A DNA stretch of 64,000 nucleotides from contig NZ_AP018290.1 of NCBI RefSeq assembly GCF_002368415.1, forward strand, positions 3,299,614-3,363,613, read 5' to 3'. The notes beneath the pieces were generated by a model. That model was not told the DNA's origin. It was given only the letters and a program-made list of their open reading frames with translations, and ran no database searches. This DNA comes from Calothrix sp. NIES-4105 (GTDB lineage Bacteria; Cyanobacteriota; Cyanobacteriia; Cyanobacteriales; Nostocaceae). Shown here one piece after another: positions 9,656 through 19,001 of this stretch (position 1 is its first letter; the number at the start of each line of letters is the position of its first letter). The position numbers and the translations under genes were made by a program.

Positions 9656-9764
9656 ACTGATTGATTTTAATATAGGTTGGGCACTAGTGCCGACTGCGAG
9701 TGTCCTAAAATGATTGATATAAATTGCTTTTAATTAATTCTATAAGTGTTTTGAGGCGACGGTA

Positions 9765-11111
9765 ATGGTAAAAATAGTTGCTAGAAAATCTCTCGGTGTA
9801 CAAGATGTTTATGACATTGGCGTAGCGCAAGACCATAATTTTGTTATAAAACAAGGCTTTGTAGCTTCTAATTGCTTTAACAAGTCGCACTCTACTGCTT
9901 ATGGATATGTCACTTATCAAACTGCGTATTTAAAAGCAAATTATCCTTTAGAGTATATGGCAGCATTGTTAACGGCTAACAGTGGTGACACCGAAAAGGT
10001 ACAGAAGTATATTTCTACCTGCGTGACTATGGGTATTACAATTGAGCCACCCAATGTTAATCGCTCAGGTATTGATTTCACTCCATCGGATGGCAAAATT
10101 ATGTTCGGACTTTCAGCCGTGCGGGGTTTAGGACAAGGCGCCATTGGTTCAATATTAGAAGCGCGTTCCGAAGGTGGTAACTTCAAATCACTAGGTGATT
10201 TTTGTGACCGTGTTGATTTGCGTGCGGTTGGTCGTAAAACTATCGAATCTCTAATATATTGCGGCGCCTTCGATACGCTCTCGACAAACCGTCAACAATT
10301 AATCCACGACTTAGAATTGACTTTTAACTGGGCACAGTCGCGCGCGAAAGACCGTGCTAGCGGTCAGGGAAATTTATTTGACTTGTTGGGAGGAGGATTT
10401 GGCAGTAACGATAGCAGCAAAAGCAACAGCTTTGATACGGCGCCTTCTTCTAAACCCGTCCCAGATTTTCCTCCTCAAGAAAAACTTCACAAAGAAAAAG
10501 AACTACTTGGCTTCTACGTCTCTGACCACCCTCTCAAATCAATTCGCCAATCCGCGCGTATTCTCTCACCCGTAAACCTATCGCAAATTTCAGAACAAAA
10601 AGAGGACGCTGCAATTTGCACAGTTGTGATGCTCAACAATGTTATAAAACGCATCACCCAGAAAGGCGACCCAATGGCAATTTTACAAATCGAAGACCTA
10701 ACAACACAATCCGAAGCCGTCGTCTTCCCTAAAATCTACGAACGTATTAGTGCATTACTCCAAGTCGATGCGCGATTAATTATTTGGGCTAAAATCAAAC
10801 GTCGCGATGACCAAAACCAAATTATTGTTGACGATGTAGAGCCAGTCGAACAAGTACAAATGATAATGGTTGAGCTAACCCCTGAGCAAGCAACTGTTAT
10901 CGAAGAACAAGACCGCTTACGAAACGTCTTAGTAAAACAAGCAGGTGGCAGCGTCCCAGGTAAAACACCTGTTATCGCTATAGTCCAATCCGGAGGAACC
11001 CGCCAACTCGTTCGTTTAGGCAGACAGTTTTGGGTGCAAGATTCTATCAACGCTATCAGCGCACTACAAAATGCCGACTTTAAAGCACGCATCCAACCCT
11101 TAACTAATTAA
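9765..11111 (+). CDS. dnaE-C: DNA polymerase III alpha, C-terminal half with split-intein C fragment
   Basis: Residues 1-36 (MVKIVARKSLG ... GFVASN) are the C-terminal fragment of the DnaE split intein, with the HNF motif (residues 24-26) and terminal N36. C37 of CFNKSHSTAYG is the +1 extein nucleophile. Residues 37-448 are the C-terminal part of the replicative polymerase, including an OB-fold region near LHKEKELLGFYVSDHPL and AAICTVVMLNNV. The product must be joined in trans to the N-terminal half encoded elsewhere, not in this window. A GAGG site precedes the ATG. This arrangement is characteristic of cyanobacteria. Confidence 0.97.
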   Translation: MVKIVARKSLGVQDVYDIGVAQDHNFVIKQGFVASNCFNKSHSTAYGYVTYQTAYLKANYPLEYMAALLTANSGDTEKVQKYISTCVTMGITIEPPNVNRSGIDFTPSDGKIMFGLSAVRGLGQGAIGSILEARSEGGNFKSLGDFCDRVDLRAVGRKTIESLIYCGAFDTLSTNRQQLIHDLELTFNWAQSRAKDRASGQGNLFDLLGGGFGSNDSSKSNSFDTAPSSKPVPDFPPQEKLHKEKELLGFYVSDHPLKSIRQSARILSPVNLSQISEQKEDAAICTVVMLNNVIKRITQKGDPMAILQIEDLTTQSEAVVFPKIYERISALLQVDARLIIWAKIKRRDDQNQIIVDDVEPVEQVQMIMVELTPEQATVIEEQDRLRNVLVKQAGGSVPGKTPVIAIVQSGGTRQLVRLGRQFWVQDSINAISALQNADFKARIQPLTN

Positions 11112-11114
11112 GTG

Positions 11115-11301
11115 CTGAGTTGAACTAATTAAGTGCTGAGTTGAAAGTGCTGAGTGCTGAGTAGGGTTAGGAGTTACAAGTTAGAAGTTAGGAGTTCAAA
11201 TTCAGAACTTACAACTCACAACTCAGCACTCAGCACTCAGCACTCATCACTCATCACTCAGCACTCATCACTCATCACTCAGCACTCAGCACTCAGCACT
11301 A
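11115..11301. repeat. heptanucleotide STRR hairpin downstream of dnaE-C
   Basis: Same family as 9513-9655: GTGCTGAGT units on the left, AGGAGTTAC-type units in the middle and CACTCAG/CACTCAT heptamers on the right. The inverted arms can pair and could end dnaE-C transcription. Confidence 0.8.
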
Positions 11302-11433
11302 TTTTGTCATCCGTGAAATGACGTATATATTTGGTATTTAATTTATGTAATTAGTTACATATGCGGATGAATAGCATTGCATATACGTGATATTGTTTTA
11401 TACCATATACCATTTTTATATAGCATTCACGGG

Positions 11434-11991
11434 ATGAATAAAAATTGCATGAGCGCAGATGAACTGAATAAATTTGTGGCTTACTGCAAAAAAATTCAGC
11501 CCCAATCGCAGCAAGATATTAAACGCTTTTTTGAAGGAGTTGTAGGGTTTCCCTATGATAAAGAACTGCTTTTACAAGCGTATTTATTTTTAAATATCCA
11601 GAGCTTATTCCCTTGCTGCTCGGAGTTATTGCTGTTTGAAAAATCTCCGATTGCTGACTATACTGATTTGGGTAAGTGTGATTTTGTCTACTTAACTACA
11701 ACTGGTAACTTATTTCTCATCGAAACCAAATTTATCGATACCGAGGCAACAGGCGCCACTGAACGTAAACGTCGTAATAAGCACAGAAATAAAGTCTTTG
11801 AGCAAGTAATTACCTTAAAAAGTCGATTTAGTGAATACTGGGATATTCAACTTACATGTTTGGATTGTGGTGTCTTTACTACCGACTCTGAAGTTCAATG
11901 GCGTGGTAGTAATGCTGGTGTTGTCACAGAATTTATTTCAATAGAGAAGCTTGAACACTGGCGCCGAAATTACCAACGTCATTTAGGTTAG
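11434..11991 (+). CDS. hypothetical protein with PD-(D/E)XK nuclease-like core
   Basis: I do not recognise a named family. The central segment CDFVYLTTTGNLFLIETKF fits the core of PD-(D/E)XK nucleases: an Asp, then a beta strand with E-T-K. Upstream (LLFEKSPIADYTDLG) also looks like the approach to such a core. About 185 aa from the ATG at 11434; the frame is open back to 11377 and another ATG lies at 11449, so the start is unsure. The stop overlaps the convergent glycosidase gene by four bases. A stand-alone DNA/RNA nuclease is an inference only. Confidence 0.6.
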   Translation: MNKNCMSADELNKFVAYCKKIQPQSQQDIKRFFEGVVGFPYDKELLLQAYLFLNIQSLFPCCSELLLFEKSPIADYTDLGKCDFVYLTTTGNLFLIETKFIDTEATGATERKRRNKHRNKVFEQVITLKSRFSEYWDIQLTCLDCGVFTTDSEVQWRGSNAGVVTEFISIEKLEHWRRNYQRHLG

Positions 11992-12974
11992 GTGTTTGGC
12001 CTGACGCTTTTACTATATATAAGAAATGCAGAACCTATTGGGCCTGGGTTTTCAACATAGATTTTATTGTCGTAGTATAATCCAGGAGACATTCCTCCAT
12101 CAAATAACATTGCTTCTTGAATAGAACCTAAACAGTTATTTTTAGCTATCCCTTTCAAAACGTTATTAAATCCGTCTGGTAGCAATTCTTGATTATTCTC
12201 TGATATGCTTATATCCGAGTTAGCTTTTGCATCATTAACTAATAAAATTACATAACCACTATTAGTAACAGCCACCATTGAACGATTAGTAGCTTGTTTA
12301 CAAGCAAACTCACCTAAATCTTGACAAATATCTTTAAAATTTCCATCTCGATAAAATCTGCCGTTACCTCCAACGAGGTTGTAATTTAATATATCATCTT
12401 TCCTTCTACCTGTTGCAATAGTCGCTCGGCGCCGGAGTGTTGCTGCTCCGGAGGATATACCAAACGAAGACCGTTTACTTTGAAAATCTCCTGAATACGC
12501 AACTCCCCGTGAAATATTTAATCCCTGTGGTTTATTTTGTGTATCTATATAATCAGCATTAATTGCAGCTATTGGTAATTGACCCTTCAATTTAGCATTA
12601 TCATCGCTAATAATTTCACGAAATGTTTTCGGTACATACTCCCGCTTAATTTTACCTTGATTATCTTTCTCATATAGCTTGTGCGCCAAGCCAACATTTA
12701 CTTTAAAATCAAGCTTGTCAGATTTTGGATTAAAAATAATTACATGATTAATACCGCGTTCATACAACTCCCCAGAATTATTCGTCTTAAAAAACTTAAT
12801 ACTAGAGTCTTTATTTTCCCCAAAACAATCCTTTTTTGCCTTCTTAGCAACAGGTTCTAACTTTGATGTAGGTGACAGACTTATCTCCTGTGAGGTTGTA
12901 CCTACACTTTGACAACCCGCACAAATCGCTAAAATACTGAAGCTACAACTTGCTAACTTTATTACGTCCTTCAT
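11988..12974 (-). CDS. phosphodiester glycosidase (NAGPA domain) lipoprotein
   Basis: Begins with a lipoprotein signal ending in a lipobox (LAICAGC), so it is probably anchored on the periplasmic side. The rest matches the NAGPA/DUF2233 family: AAINADY, GLNISRGVAYSG, VGGNGRFYRDG and the late AMLFDGGMSPGLYYD segment. Family members cleave sugar phosphodiesters or related surface glycans. The frame starts GTG-ATG and I chose the ATG at 12974. Convergent with, and overlapping, the nuclease-like gene. Confidence 0.8.
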   Translation of the reverse strand: MKDVIKLASCSFSILAICAGCQSVGTTSQEISLSPTSKLEPVAKKAKKDCFGENKDSSIKFFKTNNSGELYERGINHVIIFNPKSDKLDFKVNVGLAHKLYEKDNQGKIKREYVPKTFREIISDDNAKLKGQLPIAAINADYIDTQNKPQGLNISRGVAYSGDFQSKRSSFGISSGAATLRRRATIATGRRKDDILNYNLVGGNGRFYRDGNFKDICQDLGEFACKQATNRSMVAVTNSGYVILLVNDAKANSDISISENNQELLPDGFNNVLKGIAKNNCLGSIQEAMLFDGGMSPGLYYDNKIYVENPGPIGSAFLIYSKSVRPNT

Positions 12975-13011
12975 CACAAATAACTCATCCGTTACATCCG
13001 TTATATCCGTT

Positions 13012-13042
13012 GCAAAAAACCCACTATAACCTTTATAGTGGG
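13012..13042 (-). terminator. intrinsic terminator of the DUF4912 gene
   Basis: Perfect 10-bp stem CCCACTATAA / TTATAGTGGG with a three-base loop, followed on the minus strand by six T residues. It lies about 75 bases after the stop of the DUF4912 gene. Confidence 0.8.
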
Positions 13043-13114
13043 CTTGAACAACATTCAGCTATTAGTTGGATATTATTTTTGTTTAATCAAAAATCCAGAA
13101 TCAAAAATCAAAAA

Positions 13115-14368
13115 TTAGTTAAACCATTCTAAGACAGCTTCGTCTTTAGTATTGGTATTGCGCGATGGGGTTTCACGGTTGAACTTCATTTGAATTGAAC
13201 GAGTTTGTTCGCCATCTGCTGCTATTGCCATAATGGGGTAATCAATTAATCCATCTTGGAACGACATTTGGAAGCGGAAAGTTCCATCTGGATTTAACTT
13301 AATTGGGCGCCCACCAATTGTAACAGTTGCATCAGGTTCGGTAGCACCGTAAACAATTAACTCAGCATCGGCAATTAACCAGAATTTGCGCGGTTGCATT
13401 GGAACTTCTCCCAAACCAACACCCGACATACCAACACCAGACATATTCAAACCTGATGTAGTTGGTACTGCCCACATACCTACACCAGATGGGAATATAT
13501 AAGAACTAATCGCTTGCTCTGGCGCCACTGAACCAGGTACGTGCTGCATCGAACCGAACAATGAACCAGCTACACGCAAAGCTTCGGTAGATTCTGACAT
13601 ACCAAAGATTTGTTCATAAATAGCGTTACCGTTGGCGCCTGCAACACCAGCACCTGTACCAGCAGCAACTTTCTTCGCAGGAGGTACAAGTTCGTATAAA
13701 GTTTTACTACGCAGTTCTTCCTCAAAGTTGACGGTAATAAACACATCTTCAATCCAGTCAGATGGATATACAGGAGGAATATGAACACGCGCGGAACGAG
13801 CAAGCACCAACCAACGACCGTCAGCACAGCGATAACCAATATCAATTACATAATCTCTGTCGCTAACAGGAACAGGTAAATACCATTCGCGCGCCATTTC
13901 ATCGCTAGGGTATTCTTGAATGCTATGAGGGCTTTGTTGGTCAAAGTTTATATCAGTAACATCGTAAATTCTTAAAGCTAATTGCTGTCCACCATTGCGA
14001 CGCAACTCTTCTTTATGCTCTTTGGGCACATCCCAGTAAGCATACGCCCATTGTGGGTCACGAGGCATTAATACGATGCGACTTTCACCATAACCACCAG
14101 GTAAATCTGCCAAAAACTCATCGACATCCGAGAGATTTCCTGCATTGCGGTCTACTTGTCCTAACTCAAACTTTGCTGCTTCCACGACTTCCTGTGCCTC
14201 TAATGTACGAGATTGACTTAATGAAGGTTTGCTACGTTCGACTTCTAAAATAGATGCGAGTAATTGTGTTTTACGCATCCGGCTATAACGAGATACACCA
14301 TAAGCACTAGCTACTTTACGTAACTGTCGTAATGTCATCTCGTCCAACGGTGGGCGTTCTTTTGCCAT
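13115..14368 (-). CDS. DUF4912 protein with Rho-N-like N-terminus
   Basis: A 417-aa protein. The first 45 residues (LDEMTLRQLRKVASAYG, KTQLLASILE) resemble the Rho N-terminal/SAP-like helical domain, which can bind nucleic acid. Residues about 85-215 form the DUF4912 domain (DPQWAYAYWDVPKEHKEEL, LALRIYDVTD, DWYLPV-type segments). A Gly/Ala and Gly-Val-Gly-Met low-complexity stretch follows, then a C-terminal beta domain (AELIVYGATEPDATVTIGG). Function unknown; the combination is widespread in cyanobacteria. It is monocistronic, with its own terminator at 13012-13042. Confidence 0.8.
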   Translation of the reverse strand: MAKERPPLDEMTLRQLRKVASAYGVSRYSRMRKTQLLASILEVERSKPSLSQSRTLEAQEVVEAAKFELGQVDRNAGNLSDVDEFLADLPGGYGESRIVLMPRDPQWAYAYWDVPKEHKEELRRNGGQQLALRIYDVTDINFDQQSPHSIQEYPSDEMAREWYLPVPVSDRDYVIDIGYRCADGRWLVLARSARVHIPPVYPSDWIEDVFITVNFEEELRSKTLYELVPPAKKVAAGTGAGVAGANGNAIYEQIFGMSESTEALRVAGSLFGSMQHVPGSVAPEQAISSYIFPSGVGMWAVPTTSGLNMSGVGMSGVGLGEVPMQPRKFWLIADAELIVYGATEPDATVTIGGRPIKLNPDGTFRFQMSFQDGLIDYPIMAIAADGEQTRSIQMKFNRETPSRNTNTKDEAVLEWFN

Positions 14369-14947
14369 AAATCCTAACTCCAGTTAATCCTTATGATTTT
14401 TAAGTTTTACTTCCCCTGGTTAATTCAACTAATGTAGCTCCAATGTCATTCACAATTGTGATGTGAAAAGTTAACGTTACTATTTGCTAAACTTATAGCT
14501 TAAATAGCATTTTTTTATTTGAATTAATCTAGCTATTACAGTTTGCTTTTCTCCTACGGATATAAACTTCGGAGAAAAGCAAACCCTTATGTTAATGAAT
14601 ATTAACCAATGACCCCCACTAGGGATCAAGGGGTCTCAAAGGGTATTTTTCAAGCCTTTAACGAATTTACACGTTTTCGGGAGCATCACGTCATCATTTC
14701 ATGACATTTTACGCAATTTCAACCTCTTAGAGCCTTCAATCACAAAACTTATGTCATGAAATGCTAACAATACATTTTTAGGTACGTTCCCACATCAAAC
14801 CAACCCGAAAAACGTAGGTTGGGTGTAAGCAACAGCAAAACCCAACTATAATCCAATTTGGAAGCTGATAAAAAGGCGCCATCTAATAATTTGTAGACTT
14901 ACTAGAGGGCGCCATAAATTATAAATATTGAGTAAGTAAACAGGAAG
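14369..14947. other. long intergenic region with an isolated hairpin
   Basis: About 580 bases between two minus-strand genes. It contains the perfect hairpin at 14541-14584, a GTAGGTTGGGT-type repeat near 14813 and two GGCGCCAT sites at 14875 and 14909. I see no convincing frame. It should hold the promoter of the DUF4912 gene. Confidence 0.5.
14541..14584. repeat. perfect 14-bp stem-loop
   Basis: GTTTGCTTTTCTCC pairs with GGAGAAAAGCAAAC around a 16-base loop. There is no T-run on either side, so a simple intrinsic terminator is unlikely. It could be a leader or small-RNA structure upstream of the DUF4912 gene. Confidence 0.6.
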
Positions 14948-15784
14948 TTAAACAATGAGCTTTGAGATGTGCTGTAAAACCCAAGACTCGATATCATTTT
15001 CTTGAATAATATCTGCACCTAGCTCTTTATAAGTATTAAGAGTTTTATTATATGCAAGTTCAATTTGATTATAATTGCTTTGTTCTAATTTTGGTGGTAG
15101 TACAAGGATTGCGACAGGAAAATAAGGTTGATAACTTTTAACATCTGAAATCCTCCAAAGAACAGCATCTTTTAAAGTATCGGGAATATCAACTTCAAAA
15201 GAAATGCCATGTGCTGCAAAATAAGGTTGACCATTCGCGACAACAACATCAAACTTATTATTTGTACTGTTTCCTTTTATAAAATAATCTTGTTTTACCA
15301 ATTCTTTAGTTCTATCTCCAAATTTTTGTTTCAGTGTTTCACGTGTTTTCGACCTAACAATTCTTGCAGCAGCTTTACGGTCACGCATTTTGACTTTGGG
15401 CGTTAACTCTGGCTTTTGCTCATGCAAATAAGTTTTAATACTATCTTCTAACAATCCATCTACAGTATCTAACGCCGCACGAGGTTCCGTGAACTGAATA
15501 CTATTAATCCATCCCCGTGATATTTTTAAAATTTTTTCATAGTTAGACATCCCATTAAATTTTTCAACTGGAAAAAGAAGTCCTTTGTTTGCTTCTTCCT
15601 CCATACTATGAGCAAAATTTTTCAAGAATTCAATATCTTCCATACCAAAACGGCGCGCTCGTTCCCAGTTGCTTACAAAGTGTACTCGAACAGTATCATC
15701 ATTAAAAACAACCACGCCAACATTCATCCGTTCATCCGCAATGGGGTCAGGAACATACTGAATTACACTGTATCTGCTTGCCAT
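14948..15784 (-). CDS. DUF3037 domain protein
   Basis: A 278-aa protein whose start (YSVIQYVPDPIADERMNVGVVVF) is the diagnostic opening of DUF3037 proteins. The middle is charged and helical (KVKMRDRKAAARIVRSK) and the C-terminal part is a predicted alpha/beta region. DUF3037 genes are often found in accessory regions, sometimes near HipA-like kinases, but no such partner is visible here. Function unknown. Confidence 0.75.
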   Translation of the reverse strand: MASRYSVIQYVPDPIADERMNVGVVVFNDDTVRVHFVSNWERARRFGMEDIEFLKNFAHSMEEEANKGLLFPVEKFNGMSNYEKILKISRGWINSIQFTEPRAALDTVDGLLEDSIKTYLHEQKPELTPKVKMRDRKAAARIVRSKTRETLKQKFGDRTKELVKQDYFIKGNSTNNKFDVVVANGQPYFAAHGISFEVDIPDTLKDAVLWRISDVKSYQPYFPVAILVLPPKLEQSNYNQIELAYNKTLNTYKELGADIIQENDIESWVLQHISKLIV

Positions 15785-16039
15785 AGTACCTACTCTTGCT
15801 TTAAAACAAGGTGCCTAAAAATATTCCAGCAATGATTGAGTCGCGCTTTATTAAGAACTCTAACATTACCATTCTTTCATCTATTGTAATCCCCCCTTAC
15901 AATCAGTGAAAAGTAACACTAAGCGTATTTGTTAAGAAAAGACAATACTTTATTTTTGCTCTTAACACAAGTCTCAAGTCTCATGAGGCGCCTTCATAGC
16001 GAAACAGTTCTACTTTATAGAGATTTTGAGTAGACAGAT

Positions 16040-16394
16040 ATGAAACTTGAAAATATCACCACTCGTCTTAGTGAAAACCAAGTAAAAGCTGATAAAGAAT
16101 TAGTTACTCAAATTCAAATCAAATTGCGGGGTTTGGCTTTGTACCCCTGTAATTATTTCAAAACTCGGTAATGGCTTTAGTGACAGTCGAGGAACGAATG
16201 AGATTACTTACGTTGCTTTTGTACAATTCATTGATGAGCGTATTCGGACTAATAATCAGGGCAAATTGCGAACATTGGCAATGACTCTACGAGGAGCTGT
16301 CAAACCACCTATTGGTTTGATTGAACTTGACGCGCGCGTTGCAGCAGAGGTTACTGAAATTATCCGTCGGGTAGTAACCGATGAAATTGTTTAA
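16040..16394 (+). pseudogene. internally deleted copy of the 19349-20764 gene
   Basis: Bases 16040-16140 match the 5' end of the gene at 19349 (MKLENITTRLSENQVKAD against MKLENITSRLSEEQIKAD). From about 16147 it jumps to the 3' part (VIISKLGNGFSDSR ... EIIRRVV). About 1.1 kb of the middle is missing. The junction shifts the frame, so translation from the ATG stops after 43 codons at 16171. It is a paralogous duplicate broken by one deletion. Confidence 0.9.
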
Positions 16395-16607
16395 TTTTGC
16401 TAGAAGCTTTTTCTTATCATCGGGTATCTCACCGGAATGCACCTTCTTTTGGCTTGGGTAAGGTGGCTTAAGCCACCCTACGCAAGAATAAGCATTACAA
16501 GCGCTTTTATTCTCAACAAGCTCGTGGTGCAAGATGTCAGGTATCTACTAAAAATTCTTTACTTGGGTATTTGTAGTTCTATTTAATCAGACCATAAGTT
16601 ACAAACA
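16395..16607 (-). pseudogene. scraps of a Panacea-type antitoxin gene
   Basis: The stretch TAGAAGCTTTTTCTTATCAT at 16403-16422 also occurs inside the antitoxin gene (about 17265-17284). AAAAATTCTTTACTTGG at 16551-16567 resembles the following antitoxin bases. Between them lies a short palindromic insert (GGTGGCTTAAGCCACC, about 16462-16477). This suggests a second, almost erased copy of the antitoxin gene, adjacent to the deleted copy at 16040. Confidence 0.45.
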
Positions 16608-16994
16608 CTAATGTCCAGTATCTTCTAATATTTCTTGAATAATATTTTTTAAATCTTTCTCCGCAGGGCGTTTCTCATACTGCTCATGGTTATAAATCCA
16701 AACAAGTTTAATAATACATTTGTCTGCATTAACTAAATACATCAACCGAACTTGTCCAGAGGCGCCTTTCCCTGCTTTAATTTCTAGTTTATGAAAAGTC
16801 CATTCATCAGGTAATTGGATTTTTGCAGGTAAAGGTTCTTGGCGAGAGTTTATTGGATACGGGTCATTAATTAAGCCTTCTAGAGCTTCTGTGACAAGTT
16901 GAGCAAAACCAACGCCAAGAGTTTTAGCAACTTTTTTAAGAGAACGCTGAAAATTATCAGTTGTTTCAATCGAGAAGGGAGTTAATCCAGTCAC
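16608..16994 (-). CDS. RelE/ParE-like toxin of a Panacea pair
   Basis: A 128-aa protein with a RelE/ParE-superfamily pattern: an N-terminal helical hairpin (FQRSLKKVAKTLG), a strand pair ending VRLMYLVNADKCIIKLVWIYNH and a C-terminal helix (EYEKRPAEKDLKNII-type). Its start overlaps the end of the Panacea antitoxin gene by 29 bases, so translation is coupled. Expected to be an mRNA interferase or translation inhibitor, but key catalytic residues vary in this superfamily and activity is an inference. Confidence 0.7.
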   Translation of the reverse strand: MTGLTPFSIETTDNFQRSLKKVAKTLGVGFAQLVTEALEGLINDPYPINSRQEPLPAKIQLPDEWTFHKLEIKAGKGASGQVRLMYLVNADKCIIKLVWIYNHEQYEKRPAEKDLKNIIQEILEDTGH

Positions 16995-17553
16995 GGACTT
17001 CTCCTTTTTTAATGCGAGTTGAAGACTCCGAAGTCAAAGCATCTTCTAATACTTTGGACATGACTATTTCATATGCAGGGTGATTACGTTCTATGAAATC
17101 AAGCTTTTGATAGCCTAATGCTTTCATATCTTCAACACGTATTGGTTCAGTCGAACTTGCTCTAGGTGCTAATCCTTTACGTGCTTTTTTCCAAGGGAAT
17201 TCCCCGTGAGTCATCTCACTAAGTTTATAAGCATGATAACCACCAAAATTTTCCCAGACCTCCTCTAGAAGCTTTTTCTTATCATTAGGAATACCTTCCA
17301 AAAACTCTTTACTTGGAACAGGTAATTGTTGAGCTTCAAACTCGCTATAATATTTATAAGCAGGAGGGCATACAGGCCCATACCGCCATGCTTGAATTTC
17401 TTCTAGAAATAACGGTTCATCGTACATTGCCAAGTGAAGGCATTGCGAATAATATAAAAGCTTTTGAATCTTCATATTAGTAATTTCCGCTTCCATACCA
17501 TCTTCATAGGCTCTGATGATAAAGTAGCGAGCCACATCTAGTAATTCAACCAT
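16966..17553 (-). CDS. Panacea (SocA/DUF4065) domain antitoxin
   Basis: A 195-aa protein with the Panacea/SocA signature: KIQKLLYYSQCLHLAMYDEPLF, then EIQAWRYGPVCPPAYKYY, typical of DUF4065. Panacea is a general antitoxin domain that neutralises many unrelated toxins. The partner here is the overlapping RelE-like gene. Unusually for toxin-antitoxin pairs the antitoxin is large. Gene order is antitoxin then toxin. Confidence 0.85.
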   Translation of the reverse strand: MVELLDVARYFIIRAYEDGMEAEITNMKIQKLLYYSQCLHLAMYDEPLFLEEIQAWRYGPVCPPAYKYYSEFEAQQLPVPSKEFLEGIPNDKKKLLEEVWENFGGYHAYKLSEMTHGEFPWKKARKGLAPRASSTEPIRVEDMKALGYQKLDFIERNHPAYEIVMSKVLEDALTSESSTRIKKGEVRDWINSLLD

Positions 17554-17638
17554 ATTTAGACGCGCAAATTAGATTTGCTACTTTCAATATTTATTAAATA
17601 AACTTTATGATTTTATATTATAGCATAAATATGTATAT

Positions 17639-17663
17639 TAAAAAGCCTGCGTGTTGGCAGGCT
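17639..17663 (-). terminator. intrinsic terminator of the 17774-18907 gene
   Basis: Stem AGCCTGC / GCAGGCT with a six-base loop, followed on the minus strand by TTTTTAA. It lies about 110 bases beyond the stop of the peptidoglycan-binding gene. Confidence 0.75.
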
Positions 17664-17711
17664 CTGCTAGTATAGCGATACTTAAAATTAGAGATACTTC
17701 ACGTAGTGAGG

Positions 17712-17768
17712 ATGACAATGTTGTAATGTGTTCAGTATGACAATGTTATAATGTGTTCACTATGACAC
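17712..17768. repeat. two direct repeats of about 24 bp
   Basis: Two tandem copies of ATGACAATGTT(G/A)TAATGTG followed by TTCA, then a third partial copy ATGACACTT. They lie between the terminator and the stop of the upstream gene. No function evident. Confidence 0.6.
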
Positions 17769-17773
17769 TTTAA

Positions 17774-18907
17774 TTACATTTTGGTGTTAGGACGCATTAG
17801 CCAAATTGCTTCTTCTGACATAAGAGCTTCGATGCTTTCTTCGCGAATTAAGGAACTTTCAAAACTTGCTTGTGCGAAGGAAATGGTACCGGAGCTTGCA
17901 AAATTGTTCTTGGTTGCAACGCGCGTGTGTCCACCGTCTTGAACTCCACTACCTTGGTGGTCAACCATTAAGAAGTCACCAGGTTGAATTTTTGTAAATA
18001 ATTGTTGAAGTCTTGTTCTTAGTTGTGCTTCGCTTAATGATGCTGGTTTGATTTCGTCTATTAATAAGAAGCGAGCTGGGTTGTTGTTTGCAGCAGCATA
18101 TTTGTCAGTCCATCTGAACCATTGGTTCGCGTTGGGGTATTCACCTTTATTGTCGTTGGTGTTGTCTCTGTAATAAGGAGGTTCATAACCACCTTTACGC
18201 AGAACGTTTCCACCGAACAAGTTGCATTTCCAACGATCTTTGAGGAAATCAAACGGTTTGTTGGTAGGTACGTTGTGTCTGGGGTCGATGTTTATCCAAG
18301 GTTGAGGTACACCGTAGTATTTCGCGACTTCACCTGTGGAAAGTTCTATTGCTGCATTGACCAAATCTTTTGGAGTGGCGCCTGTAATTCCTGGTACATC
18401 AGTTTTACGAAGTGCTGCATCGATAGCTTTTGCTGTTTTGGCGCCAACTTTACCATCAACAAGTAACGCATTACTTTGTTGGAATGCACGTACAGCTTTG
18501 ACGGTTTCATCACCATAGTCACCATCGGTGCCAAACTCAGGTAGCATGTAATTTAATTTATTAGTACGGCTAGCTAAACCAATTAGCGCACGCTGTACAT
18601 TACGAACCGAAGGATGGTTACGCCCGTTTTCAGGTAAACTAATATTGCCATTGAGTAAGTCGGTGTCACCAGCAAGATTTGCAATTGGTTGTGCAACTGT
18701 AACGTTACTACCGAGAGATTTTAAAAGTTTATTCAACCAGCTACCTACACCAGGTTCTAACGTGTCAGCGTAACGAGTTGCAATTGTTTCAGCTTCTTGT
18801 CTGTTTGTTTGTCCAGCCTTAATGCGTCTTTCTAATTCGACCATTTCGGCAGCAGTAAAACGCGCGTTAGTTATTAAATTTTGAATAGGAGTTGATAAAG
18901 CTGGCAT
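17774..18907 (-). CDS. peptidoglycan-binding protein with papain-like (CHAP/NlpC-type) C-terminus
   Basis: A 377-aa protein. The ATG at 18907 has a GGAG site eight bases upstream and is preferred over an in-frame ATG at 18979. Residues about 95-170 carry a PG_binding_1 domain (HPSVRNVQRALIGL, FGTDGDYGDETVKAVRAFQ, VDGKVGAKTAKAID). The C-terminal part has a Cys in DRWKCNLFGGNVL and a His in DGGHTRVAT, a pattern that fits a CHAP or NlpC/P60-like amidase. No signal peptide is seen. Probable wall hydrolase or wall-associated effector; the catalytic assignment is inferred. Confidence 0.7.
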   Translation of the reverse strand: MPALSTPIQNLITNARFTAAEMVELERRIKAGQTNRQEAETIATRYADTLEPGVGSWLNKLLKSLGSNVTVAQPIANLAGDTDLLNGNISLPENGRNHPSVRNVQRALIGLASRTNKLNYMLPEFGTDGDYGDETVKAVRAFQQSNALLVDGKVGAKTAKAIDAALRKTDVPGITGATPKDLVNAAIELSTGEVAKYYGVPQPWINIDPRHNVPTNKPFDFLKDRWKCNLFGGNVLRKGGYEPPYYRDNTNDNKGEYPNANQWFRWTDKYAAANNNPARFLLIDEIKPASLSEAQLRTRLQQLFTKIQPGDFLMVDHQGSGVQDGGHTRVATKNNFASSGTISFAQASFESSLIREESIEALMSEEAIWLMRPNTKM

Positions 18908-19001
18908 GTAGTTTCTCCGAAATAATAATCTTTTTGGTTTGAATTTTCTTGTGGTTTTAACTACATGCTCAGTCTGCATATTTCGGAAACAGCGTGATAT
19001 T

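Noticed and set aside
16287-16532. Minus-strand 81-codon frame near the Panacea pair
   Set aside because: Crosses the 3' end of the deleted copy of the 19349 gene and the antitoxin scraps; only part of it reads like the antitoxin, so treated as decay.
17774-18979. Longer start at 18979 for the PG-binding amidase-like protein
   Set aside because: The ATG at 18907 has a good GGAG site; the upstream 24 codons are basic but lack a binding site.
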